From Klebsiella sp. RHBSTW-00484 (GTDB lineage Bacteria > Pseudomonadota > Gammaproteobacteria > Enterobacterales > Enterobacteriaceae), in the NCBI RefSeq assembly GCF_013705725.1, contig NZ_CP055481.1:1054001-1118000 (forward strand): 64,000 bases of DNA. The letters are read 5' to 3'. The notes below the pieces were generated by a model. That model ran no database searches. It was not told the DNA's origin and saw only the letters and a program-made list of their open reading frames with translations. Both the position numbers and the translations under genes were made by a program. The first letter of the stretch is position 1, and the number at the start of each line of letters is the position of its first letter. Shown here one piece after another: positions 36,683 to 45,078 of the stretch.

Positions 36683-38308
36683 ATGAATATTTTCACAGAA
36701 GCTGCAAGACTCGAAGAACAGAACAGTCCATTTGCGCTGGCGCAAATTGTGGATAGCCGTGGCTCAACGCCGCGACATTCAGCAGAAATGCTTGTCCATC
36801 AGGATGGAACCATCGTCGGCACCATTGGCGGCGGTATGGTGGAGCGTAAGGTGATCGACGAGGCGCTACAGGCATTAGAGGAGCGAAAGCCGCGCCTGTT
36901 TCATGGGCGAATGGCGCGTAACGGCACCGATGCTGTAGGTTCAGATTGCGGCGGCGCGATGACGGTATTTATTAGCGTCCACGGGCTGCGGCCCCGGCTG
37001 GTGTTGATTGGCGCGGGGCATGTGAATCGGGCTATTGCCCAGAGCGCGGCGCTATTGGGTTTTGATATTGCCGTGGCGGATATTCATCGCGAAAGCTTAA
37101 ATCCGGCCTCTTTTCCTCCTTCGGTACAGTTACTCTGTGCCGAGTCATTTGCCGCGGCGGTGGATGCGCTGGAGATCCGCCCCGATAACTTTGTGCTGAT
37201 CGCCACCAATAATCAGGATCGCGAGGCGCTGGATAAGCTGGTGGAGCGCCCGGTGGCATGGCTGGGGTTGCTGGCGAGCCGCCGCAAGGTTCAGCTTTTT
37301 ATGCGCCAGCTGCGAGAGAAGGGGGTTGATGAAGAGCATCTCGCGCGCCTGCATGCGCCGGTGGGCTATAACATTGGTGCCGAAACGCCGCAGGAGATTG
37401 CGGTGAGCGTGCTGGCTGAAATCTTACAGGTTAAAAACAATGCTCCCGGCGGCTTGATGATGCGAGCGGCGCACCCGTCCGGACACCAGCGCGTGGTGGT
37501 TCGCGGCGCGGGGGATATCGCCAGCGGCGTGGCGCTGCGTCTGTTTCACGCCGGATTCAAAGTGTTCATGCTGGAGGTTGAGAAACCGACGGTTATCCGC
37601 CGCAGCGTGGCTTTTGCCCAGGCCGCGTTTGACGGCGAAATGGTGGTCGAAGGCGTAACCGCCCGGCTGGCGAGCACGACGGCAGAGGCGATTGCGCTGG
37701 CTGAACGCGGCATTATCCCGATACTGGTCGACCCTTTCTGTTCATCGCTTGAGGCGCTGAAGCCCGTCTGCGTGGTCGATGCGATTCTGGCGAAACAGAA
37801 TCTGGGCACTCATATTGAAATGGCGCCGGTGACTATCGCGCTCGGGCCAGGGTTCCGTGCAGGTGAGGATTGCCGTGCGGTGATTGAGACCAATCGCGGT
37901 CACTGGCTGGGGCAGGTGATTTACTCGGGCTGCGCGCAGGAAAATACCGGGGTACCCGGCAATATTATGGGCCACACCGCGCGTCGGGTGATCCGCGCGC
38001 CCGCCGCAGGCATCATGCGTGCCAACGTGAAGCTAGGCGATCTGGTAGAAGAGGGTGATGTCGTGGCCTGGATTGGCGAAAGCGAAATTAAAGCGCCGCT
38101 ATCGGGCATGGTGCGCGGCTTGTTAAGCGATGGTCTGGCTGTGGTCGGCGGCTTTAAGATTGGCGATATCGACCCGCGCGGCGAGACCGCTGATTTTACC
38201 AGCGTTTCTGATAAGGCGAGGGCGATTGGCGGCGGCGTGCTGGAAGCGCTGATGATGCTGATGCATCAGGGCGTGAAATCGACTAACGAGGTGCTGGAAG
38301 TCGCATAA
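36683..38308 (+). CDS. yqeB: Selenium-dependent molybdenum hydroxylase maturation protein YqeB (XdhC-like)
   Basis: The 541-residue protein has an N-terminal XdhC/CoxI domain (VDSRGSTPRHSAEMLVHQDG, IGGGMVERKVIDEAL). A Rossmann segment follows (RLVLIGAGHVNRAIAQSAALLGF), then the YqeB-specific C-terminal half starting RVVVRGAGDIASGVALRLFHAGF. XdhC-type proteins insert terminal sulfur into the Mo cofactor of xanthine dehydrogenases. YqeB is thought to do the equivalent with selenium. It follows yqeC by 48 bases and converges on yqeA. Confidence 0.92.
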   Translation: MNIFTEAARLEEQNSPFALAQIVDSRGSTPRHSAEMLVHQDGTIVGTIGGGMVERKVIDEALQALEERKPRLFHGRMARNGTDAVGSDCGGAMTVFISVHGLRPRLVLIGAGHVNRAIAQSAALLGFDIAVADIHRESLNPASFPPSVQLLCAESFAAAVDALEIRPDNFVLIATNNQDREALDKLVERPVAWLGLLASRRKVQLFMRQLREKGVDEEHLARLHAPVGYNIGAETPQEIAVSVLAEILQVKNNAPGGLMMRAAHPSGHQRVVVRGAGDIASGVALRLFHAGFKVFMLEVEKPTVIRRSVAFAQAAFDGEMVVEGVTARLASTTAEAIALAERGIIPILVDPFCSSLEALKPVCVVDAILAKQNLGTHIEMAPVTIALGPGFRAGEDCRAVIETNRGHWLGQVIYSGCAQENTGVPGNIMGHTARRVIRAPAAGIMRANVKLGDLVEEGDVVAWIGESEIKAPLSGMVRGLLSDGLAVVGGFKIGDIDPRGETADFTSVSDKARAIGGGVLEALMMLMHQGVKSTNEVLEVA

Positions 38309-38360
38309 GGTTGGTTAGTGTATCCCATTGTTATGTATTAAAAAATGTTAGCAAGACGGT

Positions 38361-38456
38361 TCCCTCTCCCCTTCGGGGAGAGGGTTAGGGTGAGGGGAAG
38401 TGTGCGCTCTGATGCCCTCACCCCGGCCCTCTCCCCGAAGGGAGAGGGAGAAAACC
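38361..38456. repeat. Inverted pair of CCCTCTCCC palindromic repeats between yqeB and yqeA
   Basis: One unit, CCCTCTCCCCTTCGGGGAGAGGG followed by TTAGGGTGAGGGG, is met head to head by the inverse arrangement CCCTCACCCCGGCCCTCTCC-CCGAAGGGAGAGGG. Each contains its own hairpin, and the pair lies between convergent genes, so it can act as a two-way transcription terminator. Confidence 0.8.
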
Positions 38457-38520
38457 GTTCGGGGTTCCCTCAGGGATTTTCCCGCACGACAAATCTCATG
38501 TTGTCTGGATCGATATCCGG

Positions 38521-39453
38521 CTACTGGCAAATCACGGTGCCGGTTTTACCTTCGATTCCTTCTTTCGCTTTGCTCAACACGGTAATCAGAGATTCGCGTC
38601 CTGGTCGGGAACGGGCGAACGAGGCGGCGGCTTCGACTTTCGGCAACATGGAACCTTTGGCGAAATGCCCTTCGTTGATAAAGCGCTCCGCATCGCTTAA
38701 TGACAAGCGATCCAGCCACTGTTCGTTAGGTTTACCGAAGTTGATAGCCACTTTTTCCACCGCCGTTAGGATGATCAGCATATCCGCATCGATCATTTCG
38801 GCGAGCCGGGCGCTGGCCCAGTCCTTATCGATCACCGCGCTGGCGCCGCGCAGATGGTTGCCTTCACGGATCACCGGAATGCCGCCGCCGCCAACGGTGA
38901 TCACTACCTGCCAGGCATCCAGCAGAGTTTTGACGGTCTCTTTCTCAATGATGTCTATCGGTTTAGGCGACGCGACGACGCGGCGATAGCCGCGACCGGC
39001 ATCCTCTTTCAGCGTATAGCCCTGTTTCTCCAGCTGTTCAGCCTCCTGCTGAGTGAAGAATGAACCGATAGGTTTGGTCGGATTCAGGAACGCGGGATCG
39101 TGGGCATCAACTTCCACCTGGGTCACCAGCGTCACTACCGGCTTATGCATCCCGCGTGACAGCAGCTCTTCGCGCAGCGCGTTTTGCAGATCGTAACCGA
39201 TATAGCCCTGGCTCAACGCCACGCATACCGACATCGGCAGCATCGGCGTGTGGGCTTCGGTTTTCGCCGCCGCCTCAAAGGCCAGGTTGATCATCCCGAC
39301 TTGCGGCCCGTTGCCGTGGGTGACCACTACCTGATGGCCCTGGGCGATTAAATCGACGATCGCCTGAGAGGTCATTTTGACGGCCTGCATCTGCCCGGCC
39401 AGATCCTCTCCCAGCGCATTTCCGCCGAGGGCGAGAACAATTTTCTTACTCAT
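38521..39453 (-). CDS. yqeA: Carbamate kinase family protein YqeA
   Basis: This 310-residue amino-acid-kinase-fold enzyme has the carbamate kinase signatures VLALGGNALGEDL, VVTHGNGPQVGMI and VITVGGGGIPVI. It transfers phosphate from carbamoyl phosphate to ADP, giving ATP, CO2 and ammonia. It is the last gene of the ygeW-dpaL-ygeY-hyuA-yqeA series, so its carbamoyl phosphate probably comes from the YgeW reaction. Confidence 0.93.
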   Translation of the reverse strand: MSKKIVLALGGNALGEDLAGQMQAVKMTSQAIVDLIAQGHQVVVTHGNGPQVGMINLAFEAAAKTEAHTPMLPMSVCVALSQGYIGYDLQNALREELLSRGMHKPVVTLVTQVEVDAHDPAFLNPTKPIGSFFTQQEAEQLEKQGYTLKEDAGRGYRRVVASPKPIDIIEKETVKTLLDAWQVVITVGGGGIPVIREGNHLRGASAVIDKDWASARLAEMIDADMLIILTAVEKVAINFGKPNEQWLDRLSLSDAERFINEGHFAKGSMLPKVEAAASFARSRPGRESLITVLSKAKEGIEGKTGTVICQ

Positions 39454-39463
39454 TTTTCCTCAC

Positions 39464-40855
39464 TTATTCAGTATGCCAGGGATGGCTAAACGGTTTGCGT
39501 CTCAGGAAGCGGCCCCGGCCCGCTCTGGCGTTAAACTCCCCTTTGCAAAAGAGGGTTTCACCGCGCGAAAGGGTTCTGACGATCGCCCCGGTACAGCGAA
39601 AGTCCTCCCACGGGGAGTAGTCGGCGTTGTCATGCAGTTCGGCGTGACGAATTTCCGTCGTTTGATTCGGGTCGATAATCACCACATCGCCATCGGAACC
39701 GGGGGCCAGCCGCCCCTTCTGCGGCCACAGGCCGAACAGCCTGGACGGCATGGCGCTGGTCATATCGACAAAGCGTTCTGGCGTGATGCGCCCGCTCATC
39801 ACGGCGCTGGAAAAGAGCAGCAGCAGGCGGTTTTCCACGCCGGGCAGACCGTTCGGGCAGCGGTTGAAATCGCCGCCGGAGAGCTGCTGGCGCTGGGCTA
39901 TCGAAAAGTTGCAGTGGTCGGTGGCGACCACGTCGATTGCGCCGTCGCTGATGCCGCACCAGAGTTTGTCCTGCTCGCGGACGTTGCGCAGAGGCGGGCT
40001 GAGAATAAAATTCAGCCCGTCAGGTGCGTCATAACGGCGCTCATCCAGCAATAGATATTGCGGGCAGGTCTCTACCCACACCGGCTGGTGGTTAGCTCTT
40101 GCCAGGCGTAAATAATCCAGCCCCAAACCGTTGGAGAGATGGACGATATACAGCGGCGCATTTCCGGCGAGCTGCGCCAGATTGATCATCCGGGCAATGG
40201 CCTCGGCCTCGCACTCCAGCGGGCGGCTCAGGGCGTGATAGCGCGGCGCGGTCAGCCCGGCAGCAAGAAACTCGGCGCGCTTGCAGGCAATGGCGGCATC
40301 ATTCTCCGGATGGACCGTCGTCAGCGCGCCGGAGATGTGCAGGCGACGCAGCGCTTGCAGCACATCATCGTCGTTGAGCTTGTACTGATAGGTCAGGTAG
40401 AGCTTAAAGCTGCTGATCCCCTCTTCAACCATCATCGGAATTTCATCAAGAATGGCGTGATTAATATGCTGAATGACCCCGTGGAAGCTGTAATCGACCA
40501 CCGCTTTATGTGCGGCGTAACCGTGGTAAACCTCCAGTTGATGGCGTAACCGGCAGCCTGCCGGGCCAAACCCCATATGATCGATGATGGTTGTTGTACC
40601 GCCACACGCCGCCGCGCGGGTGCCGGTAAAAAAATCATCACAGCTACGGGCAATGCCGACGTCAATGTTGAAATGGGTGTGCACGTCCACGCCGCCGGGC
40701 ATGACGTAGCAGCCGGCCGCATCGACGATCTCGCAAGGTAGCTGTGGCGTAATATTGTCACCGAGCTGACGAACAATACCGTTTTCTATCAGCAAATCCT
40801 GTTTTGCCTGTCCGTCAGCGTTAACGACGATTCCGTTTTTAATCAGTACGCGCAT
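39464..40855 (-). CDS. hyuA: D-phenylhydantoinase / dihydropyrimidinase-like HyuA
   Basis: The 463-residue cyclic amidohydrolase has the binuclear metal motif MPGGVDVHTHFNID, the region VEEGISSFKLYLTYQYK with the bridging Lys, and VATDHCNFS. The E. coli enzyme acts on aryl hydantoins. In this setting it may open a purine-derived ring. It follows ygeY by 48 bases and precedes yqeA by 10 bases. Confidence 0.92.
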   Translation of the reverse strand: MRVLIKNGIVVNADGQAKQDLLIENGIVRQLGDNITPQLPCEIVDAAGCYVMPGGVDVHTHFNIDVGIARSCDDFFTGTRAAACGGTTTIIDHMGFGPAGCRLRHQLEVYHGYAAHKAVVDYSFHGVIQHINHAILDEIPMMVEEGISSFKLYLTYQYKLNDDDVLQALRRLHISGALTTVHPENDAAIACKRAEFLAAGLTAPRYHALSRPLECEAEAIARMINLAQLAGNAPLYIVHLSNGLGLDYLRLARANHQPVWVETCPQYLLLDERRYDAPDGLNFILSPPLRNVREQDKLWCGISDGAIDVVATDHCNFSIAQRQQLSGGDFNRCPNGLPGVENRLLLLFSSAVMSGRITPERFVDMTSAMPSRLFGLWPQKGRLAPGSDGDVVIIDPNQTTEIRHAELHDNADYSPWEDFRCTGAIVRTLSRGETLFCKGEFNARAGRGRFLRRKPFSHPWHTE

Positions 40856-40903
40856 AGCAGACTCCAGAAATCCCCCGGTAAGCCGGGGGATGCAGAGGGA
40901 TGA

Positions 40904-42115
40904 TTATTTTGTTGCCAGCCAGCTCAGCGGGATGGCGGCGTACATGGCGGCGCAGGTGACCAGATGCGATTTCCAGGTTTTCTCGTTTGGCGCATGGGCT
41001 TCCGGCTCTTTGCCCGGACCAAAGCCGATCACCGGAATGCCGTGACGTCCCATAATCGAGACGCCGTTGGTGGAGAAGGTCCACTTATCGACCACCGGCG
41101 CTTTGCCGAACAGCCCTTCATAAGCATTAACCAGCGCTTTGACGGTGAAGTGATCCTCTTCGACTTTCCAGGTCGGGAAGTAGCATTCGGTTGGATAAAC
41201 TAATCCGGTCCAGGATGGGCGGTCATAGTTGTACATCGACACCACCGCATTGGCTTTTTGCACGGCGGGCAGGGCGCGGATTTCGTCCAGCGCGCCTTCC
41301 CAGGTTTCGCCCCAGGTCAGACGGCGGTCGATGGAGACCGCACAGCTATCCGCCACCGCGCAGCGGCTTGGCGAGGTGAAGAAGATCTCGGAAACCGTCA
41401 ACGTGCCCTTGCCGAGGAATTCGTCGTAAGCCAGATGCTGTGACAAATCCTGCAATTCATTGAGAATCGGCCCCATCTTGAAGATCGCGTTATCGCCGCG
41501 CTCTGGTGCAGAGCCGTGACAGCTGACGCCCTGTACATCAACGCGGATTTCCATACGCCCGCGCTGTCCGCGATACACCTGACAGTCGGTCGGCTCGGTG
41601 CTGACGACAAATTCCGGGCGAATGCCCGACTGCTCGATAATGTACTGCCAGCACAGGCCGTCGCAGTCTTCTTCCTGCACGGTACCGGTCACCAGAAGGG
41701 TGTACTCATCTTCCAGGCCGAGGTCTTTGATGATCTTCCCGGCATACACCATCGATGCCATGCCGCCTTCCTGATCGGAAGTGCCGCGTCCGCCGATCAG
41801 CTCATCGGTTTCCATGCCTTCATACGGGTCAAATTCCCAGTTCTTAATATTGCCGATCCCCACGGTATCGATATGGGCGTCCATCGCCACCAGCCGCGGG
41901 CCATGACCGATATAACCGAGAATGTTGCCCATCGGGTCGATCTCGACTTTATCGAAGCCGACTTTTTCCATCTCCTGTTTGATGCGGTGAACCACGCGTT
42001 TTTCATCGCAGCTCTCGCTGGGGATGGCGACCATATCGCGCAGGAAGCGCGTCATGTCGGCCTGGTAGTGGTGTGCTTTTTCCAGAATCAGTTTAAAGGG
42101 AATGTGCTTAGCCAT
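40904..42115 (-). CDS. ygeY: M20-family selenium-metabolism-linked hydrolase YgeY
   Basis: The 403-residue metallohydrolase of the M20/ArgE/DapE family has metal ligands in [40 protein letters not shown] and the C-terminal [18 protein letters not shown]. It would cleave an N-acyl or N-carbamoyl amino compound to supply the substrate of the adjacent DpaL. The reading starts at an ATG 57 bases after dpaL. Confidence 0.92.
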   Translation of the reverse strand: MAKHIPFKLILEKAHHYQADMTRFLRDMVAIPSESCDEKRVVHRIKQEMEKVGFDKVEIDPMGNILGYIGHGPRLVAMDAHIDTVGIGNIKNWEFDPYEGMETDELIGGRGTSDQEGGMASMVYAGKIIKDLGLEDEYTLLVTGTVQEEDCDGLCWQYIIEQSGIRPEFVVSTEPTDCQVYRGQRGRMEIRVDVQGVSCHGSAPERGDNAIFKMGPILNELQDLSQHLAYDEFLGKGTLTVSEIFFTSPSRCAVADSCAVSIDRRLTWGETWEGALDEIRALPAVQKANAVVSMYNYDRPSWTGLVYPTECYFPTWKVEEDHFTVKALVNAYEGLFGKAPVVDKWTFSTNGVSIMGRHGIPVIGFGPGKEPEAHAPNEKTWKSHLVTCAAMYAAIPLSWLATK

Positions 42116-42172
42116 TGTTGTTCTCCAGTTTTCACTCCCGTATCTCCTTGGGAGCCTGTTCTTATAGGGGGA

Positions 42173-43369
42173 TTACGGGGTGACCGGATGTTTGCCTTCC
42201 CAGACCACTTCGCGATAGTGCTTCACGTCGGTGTCGCCTTCGGTGCTGATAACCAGCACGATGGCGTCTTTATCCAGCGCCAGTTTTTCCATCAGGGCCT
42301 GACGCTGCGGGTGATGGTGTACGGCGGCCAGAACGCCCAGGCCTACGGCGCCGGACTCGCCGGAGATCACTCGCGGATCGTCGCCATACGGATTACCCAG
42401 CACGCGCATACCCAGCGCGGCGACGCTGTCCTGGCAGGAGATAAACTGCGTGGCGCAGTTGCGCAGAATTTCCCAGCCGAGCGGGTTAGGTTCGCCACAG
42501 GCCAGACCGGCCATGATGGTCGCCATATCGCCGCCGACGTTGACGATGTCGCCCTTAACGCCCGAGCGATAAATGCAGTCGGCTTTATCCGGCTCAACGA
42601 TAATGCTGCGCAGGTTTTGCGGGCCATAAACATCCACCAGGTAGCCCAGCACGCCGCCCGCCATCGCGCCGACGCCAGCCTGGAGCAGCACGTGAGTCGG
42701 GACCACACCCATTTCGCGCATCTGCTCCACGGCTTCATCGGCAAGCGTCGCGTAGCCCTGCATAATCCAGGTCGGAATTTTGGTGTAACCTTCCCAGGCG
42801 GTATCCTGCACCACCTCCCAGCCGTTTTGCTGCGCGTGTTGCATGGTCAGACGAACGGTGTCGTCATAGTTCATATCGGTAACGATGCATTCAGCGCCGA
42901 GGTTAAGAATGGCGTCGACGCGCTCCTGAGCGGAGCCTTTCGGCATATAAATCACCGCATGTTGCCCGAGCTGCTGCGCGGCCCAGGCGATGCCGCGACC
43001 GTGGTTGCCATCGGTAGTGGTGGCAAAGGTCATCTTTTCGCCGATGGCGTTTTTGAGCTGCGCGAACGAGAGCGTCTCGATATCAAGGTGATATTTCTCG
43101 CATAGCAGGCGGGCGATGGCATAGGCACCGCCGAGCATTTTGAAGGCGTTCAGCCCAAAGCGTTTTGATTCATCTTTGACGAGAATTTTTTTCACGCCAA
43201 ACAGGCTGGCAAGACTGTCCAGCGCGCAGAGCGGCGTTGGGCGGTAGCCCGCAATTTGCTGGTGGAACTGGCGCGCCACTTTGGCCTGTTTTTGCGAAAA
43301 AAGGGGCGACGTTTCACCGTTATAAAAATGGTTGTCGGCAATATCGATCTTCAGTGTGAAAACGGACAT
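42173..43369 (-). CDS. dpaL: 2,3-diaminopropionate ammonia-lyase DpaL (YgeX)
   Basis: This 398-residue fold-type-II PLP enzyme has the cofactor lysine in ESKRFGLNAFKMLGGAYA and the glycine-rich phosphate loop in VLLQAGVGAMAGGVLG. The pocket TTDGNHGRGIAWAA matches the family. It converts D- or L-2,3-diaminopropionate to pyruvate and two ammonia. Recent studies of anaerobic urate degraders place diaminopropionate as an intermediate in that pathway. It lies between ygeW and ygeY in one operon. Confidence 0.94.
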   Translation of the reverse strand: MSVFTLKIDIADNHFYNGETSPLFSQKQAKVARQFHQQIAGYRPTPLCALDSLASLFGVKKILVKDESKRFGLNAFKMLGGAYAIARLLCEKYHLDIETLSFAQLKNAIGEKMTFATTTDGNHGRGIAWAAQQLGQHAVIYMPKGSAQERVDAILNLGAECIVTDMNYDDTVRLTMQHAQQNGWEVVQDTAWEGYTKIPTWIMQGYATLADEAVEQMREMGVVPTHVLLQAGVGAMAGGVLGYLVDVYGPQNLRSIIVEPDKADCIYRSGVKGDIVNVGGDMATIMAGLACGEPNPLGWEILRNCATQFISCQDSVAALGMRVLGNPYGDDPRVISGESGAVGLGVLAAVHHHPQRQALMEKLALDKDAIVLVISTEGDTDVKHYREVVWEGKHPVTP

Positions 43370-43425
43370 ATCCTATCCTTATTGGCCTCCGGAAGGGAAA
43401 GCCGACCGGCGGGTCGGCTCGAGGG

Positions 43426-44613
43426 TTATTTCATGCGCTGTTGCGCTTCTTTCAACAGTTGTTCCAGCAGGACGCCGGGCTTCGGATATTTGCGGGCGAG
43501 GATCATCGCGGCGATGATGTAAGGCTTCCAGCTGGCCTCTTTATAAGTGGCGATGCGGTATTTTTCGAACACACCTTCGGTAACTTCGCCCTCTTTACAG
43601 GAGACGCCGCTGATATCGGCTGGCAGGCAGTGCATATACAGCGCTTCGCCGTCGCGGGTTAGTTCCATCATCTCTTCGGTGCAGTGCCAGTCTTTATGCT
43701 TCGCGTTCTGCTCCAGACACTGTCTTTCCAGCTCTTTCAGTGCGGCGTGGTCGTTAGCGCGCAGTAATTCGGTACGTTCTTCCATCACTTTGTAAGGGGC
43801 CCATGACTTTGGATAGACGATGTCGGCGTCCTTAAAGGCCTCTTCCATGCTGGTCACCTGGCGGAAGCTGCCGCCGGAGGCGTTGGCGTTGCTTTTCGCC
43901 ACTTCGATAACATCGGGAATCAGGTCATAGCCTTCCGGATGCGCCAGCGTGACGTCCATACCGAAGCGGGTCATCAGGCCGATAATCCCCTGCGGTACGG
44001 AGAGCGGTTTACCGTAGCTCGGGGAATACGCCCAGGTCATGGCGATTTTTTTGCCTTTGAGGTTTTCCAGCGAGCCAAAGTGCTCGCGCAGCCAGGCCAG
44101 ATCGGCCATCGCCTGCGTCGGGTGGTCGATATCACATTGCAGGTTAACTAACGCCGGACGCTGCGGCAGGACGCCCTGCTTGTAACCGTCGTCAAGCGCT
44201 GCGCCGACTTCACGCATATAGGCGTTGCCCGCGCCGAGATACATGTCGTCGCGAATACCGATCGCATCGGCGCAAAACGAGATCATGTTGGCCGTTTCGC
44301 GGACGGTTTCGCCGTGGGCGATTTGCGATTTGCCTTCATCGAGATCCTGCTGGGCGAGGCCGAGCAGGTTGAGGGCCGAGGCATAAGAGAAGCGGGTACG
44401 GGTGGAGTTATCGCGGAAAACAGAAATCCCTAATCCGCTGTTGAAGACTTTGGTCGCGATATTCTCAGCGCGTAGCATCTTCAGCGCGGCGGCGACGTCG
44501 AGGACTTGCTTCAGTTCATCCGGCGTCTGCTCCCACGTTAATAAAAAATCCTTCTCGTGAAGGTGCGAGGTCAGCGAATTGATATCCTTTATCAGCTCAT
44601 TAACAGTTTTCAT
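43426..44613 (-). CDS. ygeW: Knotted carbamoyltransferase-family protein YgeW
   Basis: The 395-residue ATCase/OTCase-fold protein has the carbamoyl-phosphate motif DNSTRTRFSYASAL, the downstream PTQAMADLAWLREHFG, and HCLPADISGVSC near the C-terminus. Its second substrate is unknown. It may run in the phosphorolytic direction and hand carbamoyl phosphate to YqeA. The ATG at 44613 (MKTVNELIKDIN) is chosen over an upstream frame extension because it yields the E. coli length. First gene of its operon, with a candidate sigma-54 promoter 81-95 bases upstream. Confidence 0.92.
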   Translation of the reverse strand: MKTVNELIKDINSLTSHLHEKDFLLTWEQTPDELKQVLDVAAALKMLRAENIATKVFNSGLGISVFRDNSTRTRFSYASALNLLGLAQQDLDEGKSQIAHGETVRETANMISFCADAIGIRDDMYLGAGNAYMREVGAALDDGYKQGVLPQRPALVNLQCDIDHPTQAMADLAWLREHFGSLENLKGKKIAMTWAYSPSYGKPLSVPQGIIGLMTRFGMDVTLAHPEGYDLIPDVIEVAKSNANASGGSFRQVTSMEEAFKDADIVYPKSWAPYKVMEERTELLRANDHAALKELERQCLEQNAKHKDWHCTEEMMELTRDGEALYMHCLPADISGVSCKEGEVTEGVFEKYRIATYKEASWKPYIIAAMILARKYPKPGVLLEQLLKEAQQRMK

Positions 44614-44693
44614 TATAAGGTCCCGGTAGTGGAATGACGGCAAGGTGGCTTAACGGCTGTGACTGCGCGATATCACAGCGATACCATCAACTA

Positions 44694-44708
44694 ACAATAA
44701 GTGTGCCA
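44694..44708 (-). promoter_or_regulatory. Candidate sigma-54 promoter of the ygeW operon
   Basis: The minus strand reads TGGCAC-ACTTA-TTGT: perfect -24 box and one mismatch in the -12 box. It points into ygeW. The divergent gene on the other side encodes the sigma-54 activator YgeV. The remaining 44709-45078 stretch is AT-rich regulatory DNA with no gene. Confidence 0.7.
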
Positions 44709-45078
44709 GGATTAATTCAAGGCGGCGTTAGTCCTATTTTAGGGCGGTTATTTGTGGCTGCGATCACAAATTAACAATGTTATTGGTGGGAATTAATCGA
44801 CGTAATCGTTTGGCTTTTTAAATATCATTTTTCATCGCCATAAAGAGAATGAGAATAATATTAAGGGGCGGGGAGTAAATCGTCATATTGATAAATGCGC
44901 TGGGGTAATTCTCATATTGATATAGAAATGTGACACCTCTTGCATAATTATCATGACAAAATGATAAACCCCCCGCTTTTTATCAAAGCCGTTTTTTTCT
45001 GAGTTAGTATCATAGCCCTCTTGCAGTCATCGATATCCTCAACGATCTACCGCTTAAGTGATGCCGGAAGGTAAGTCT

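Noticed and set aside
44928..44945. Sigma-54 promoter for ygeV on the plus strand (TGTGAC-N5-TTGC)
   Set aside because: The invariant GG of the -24 box is absent; an ordinary sigma-70 promoter is as likely.
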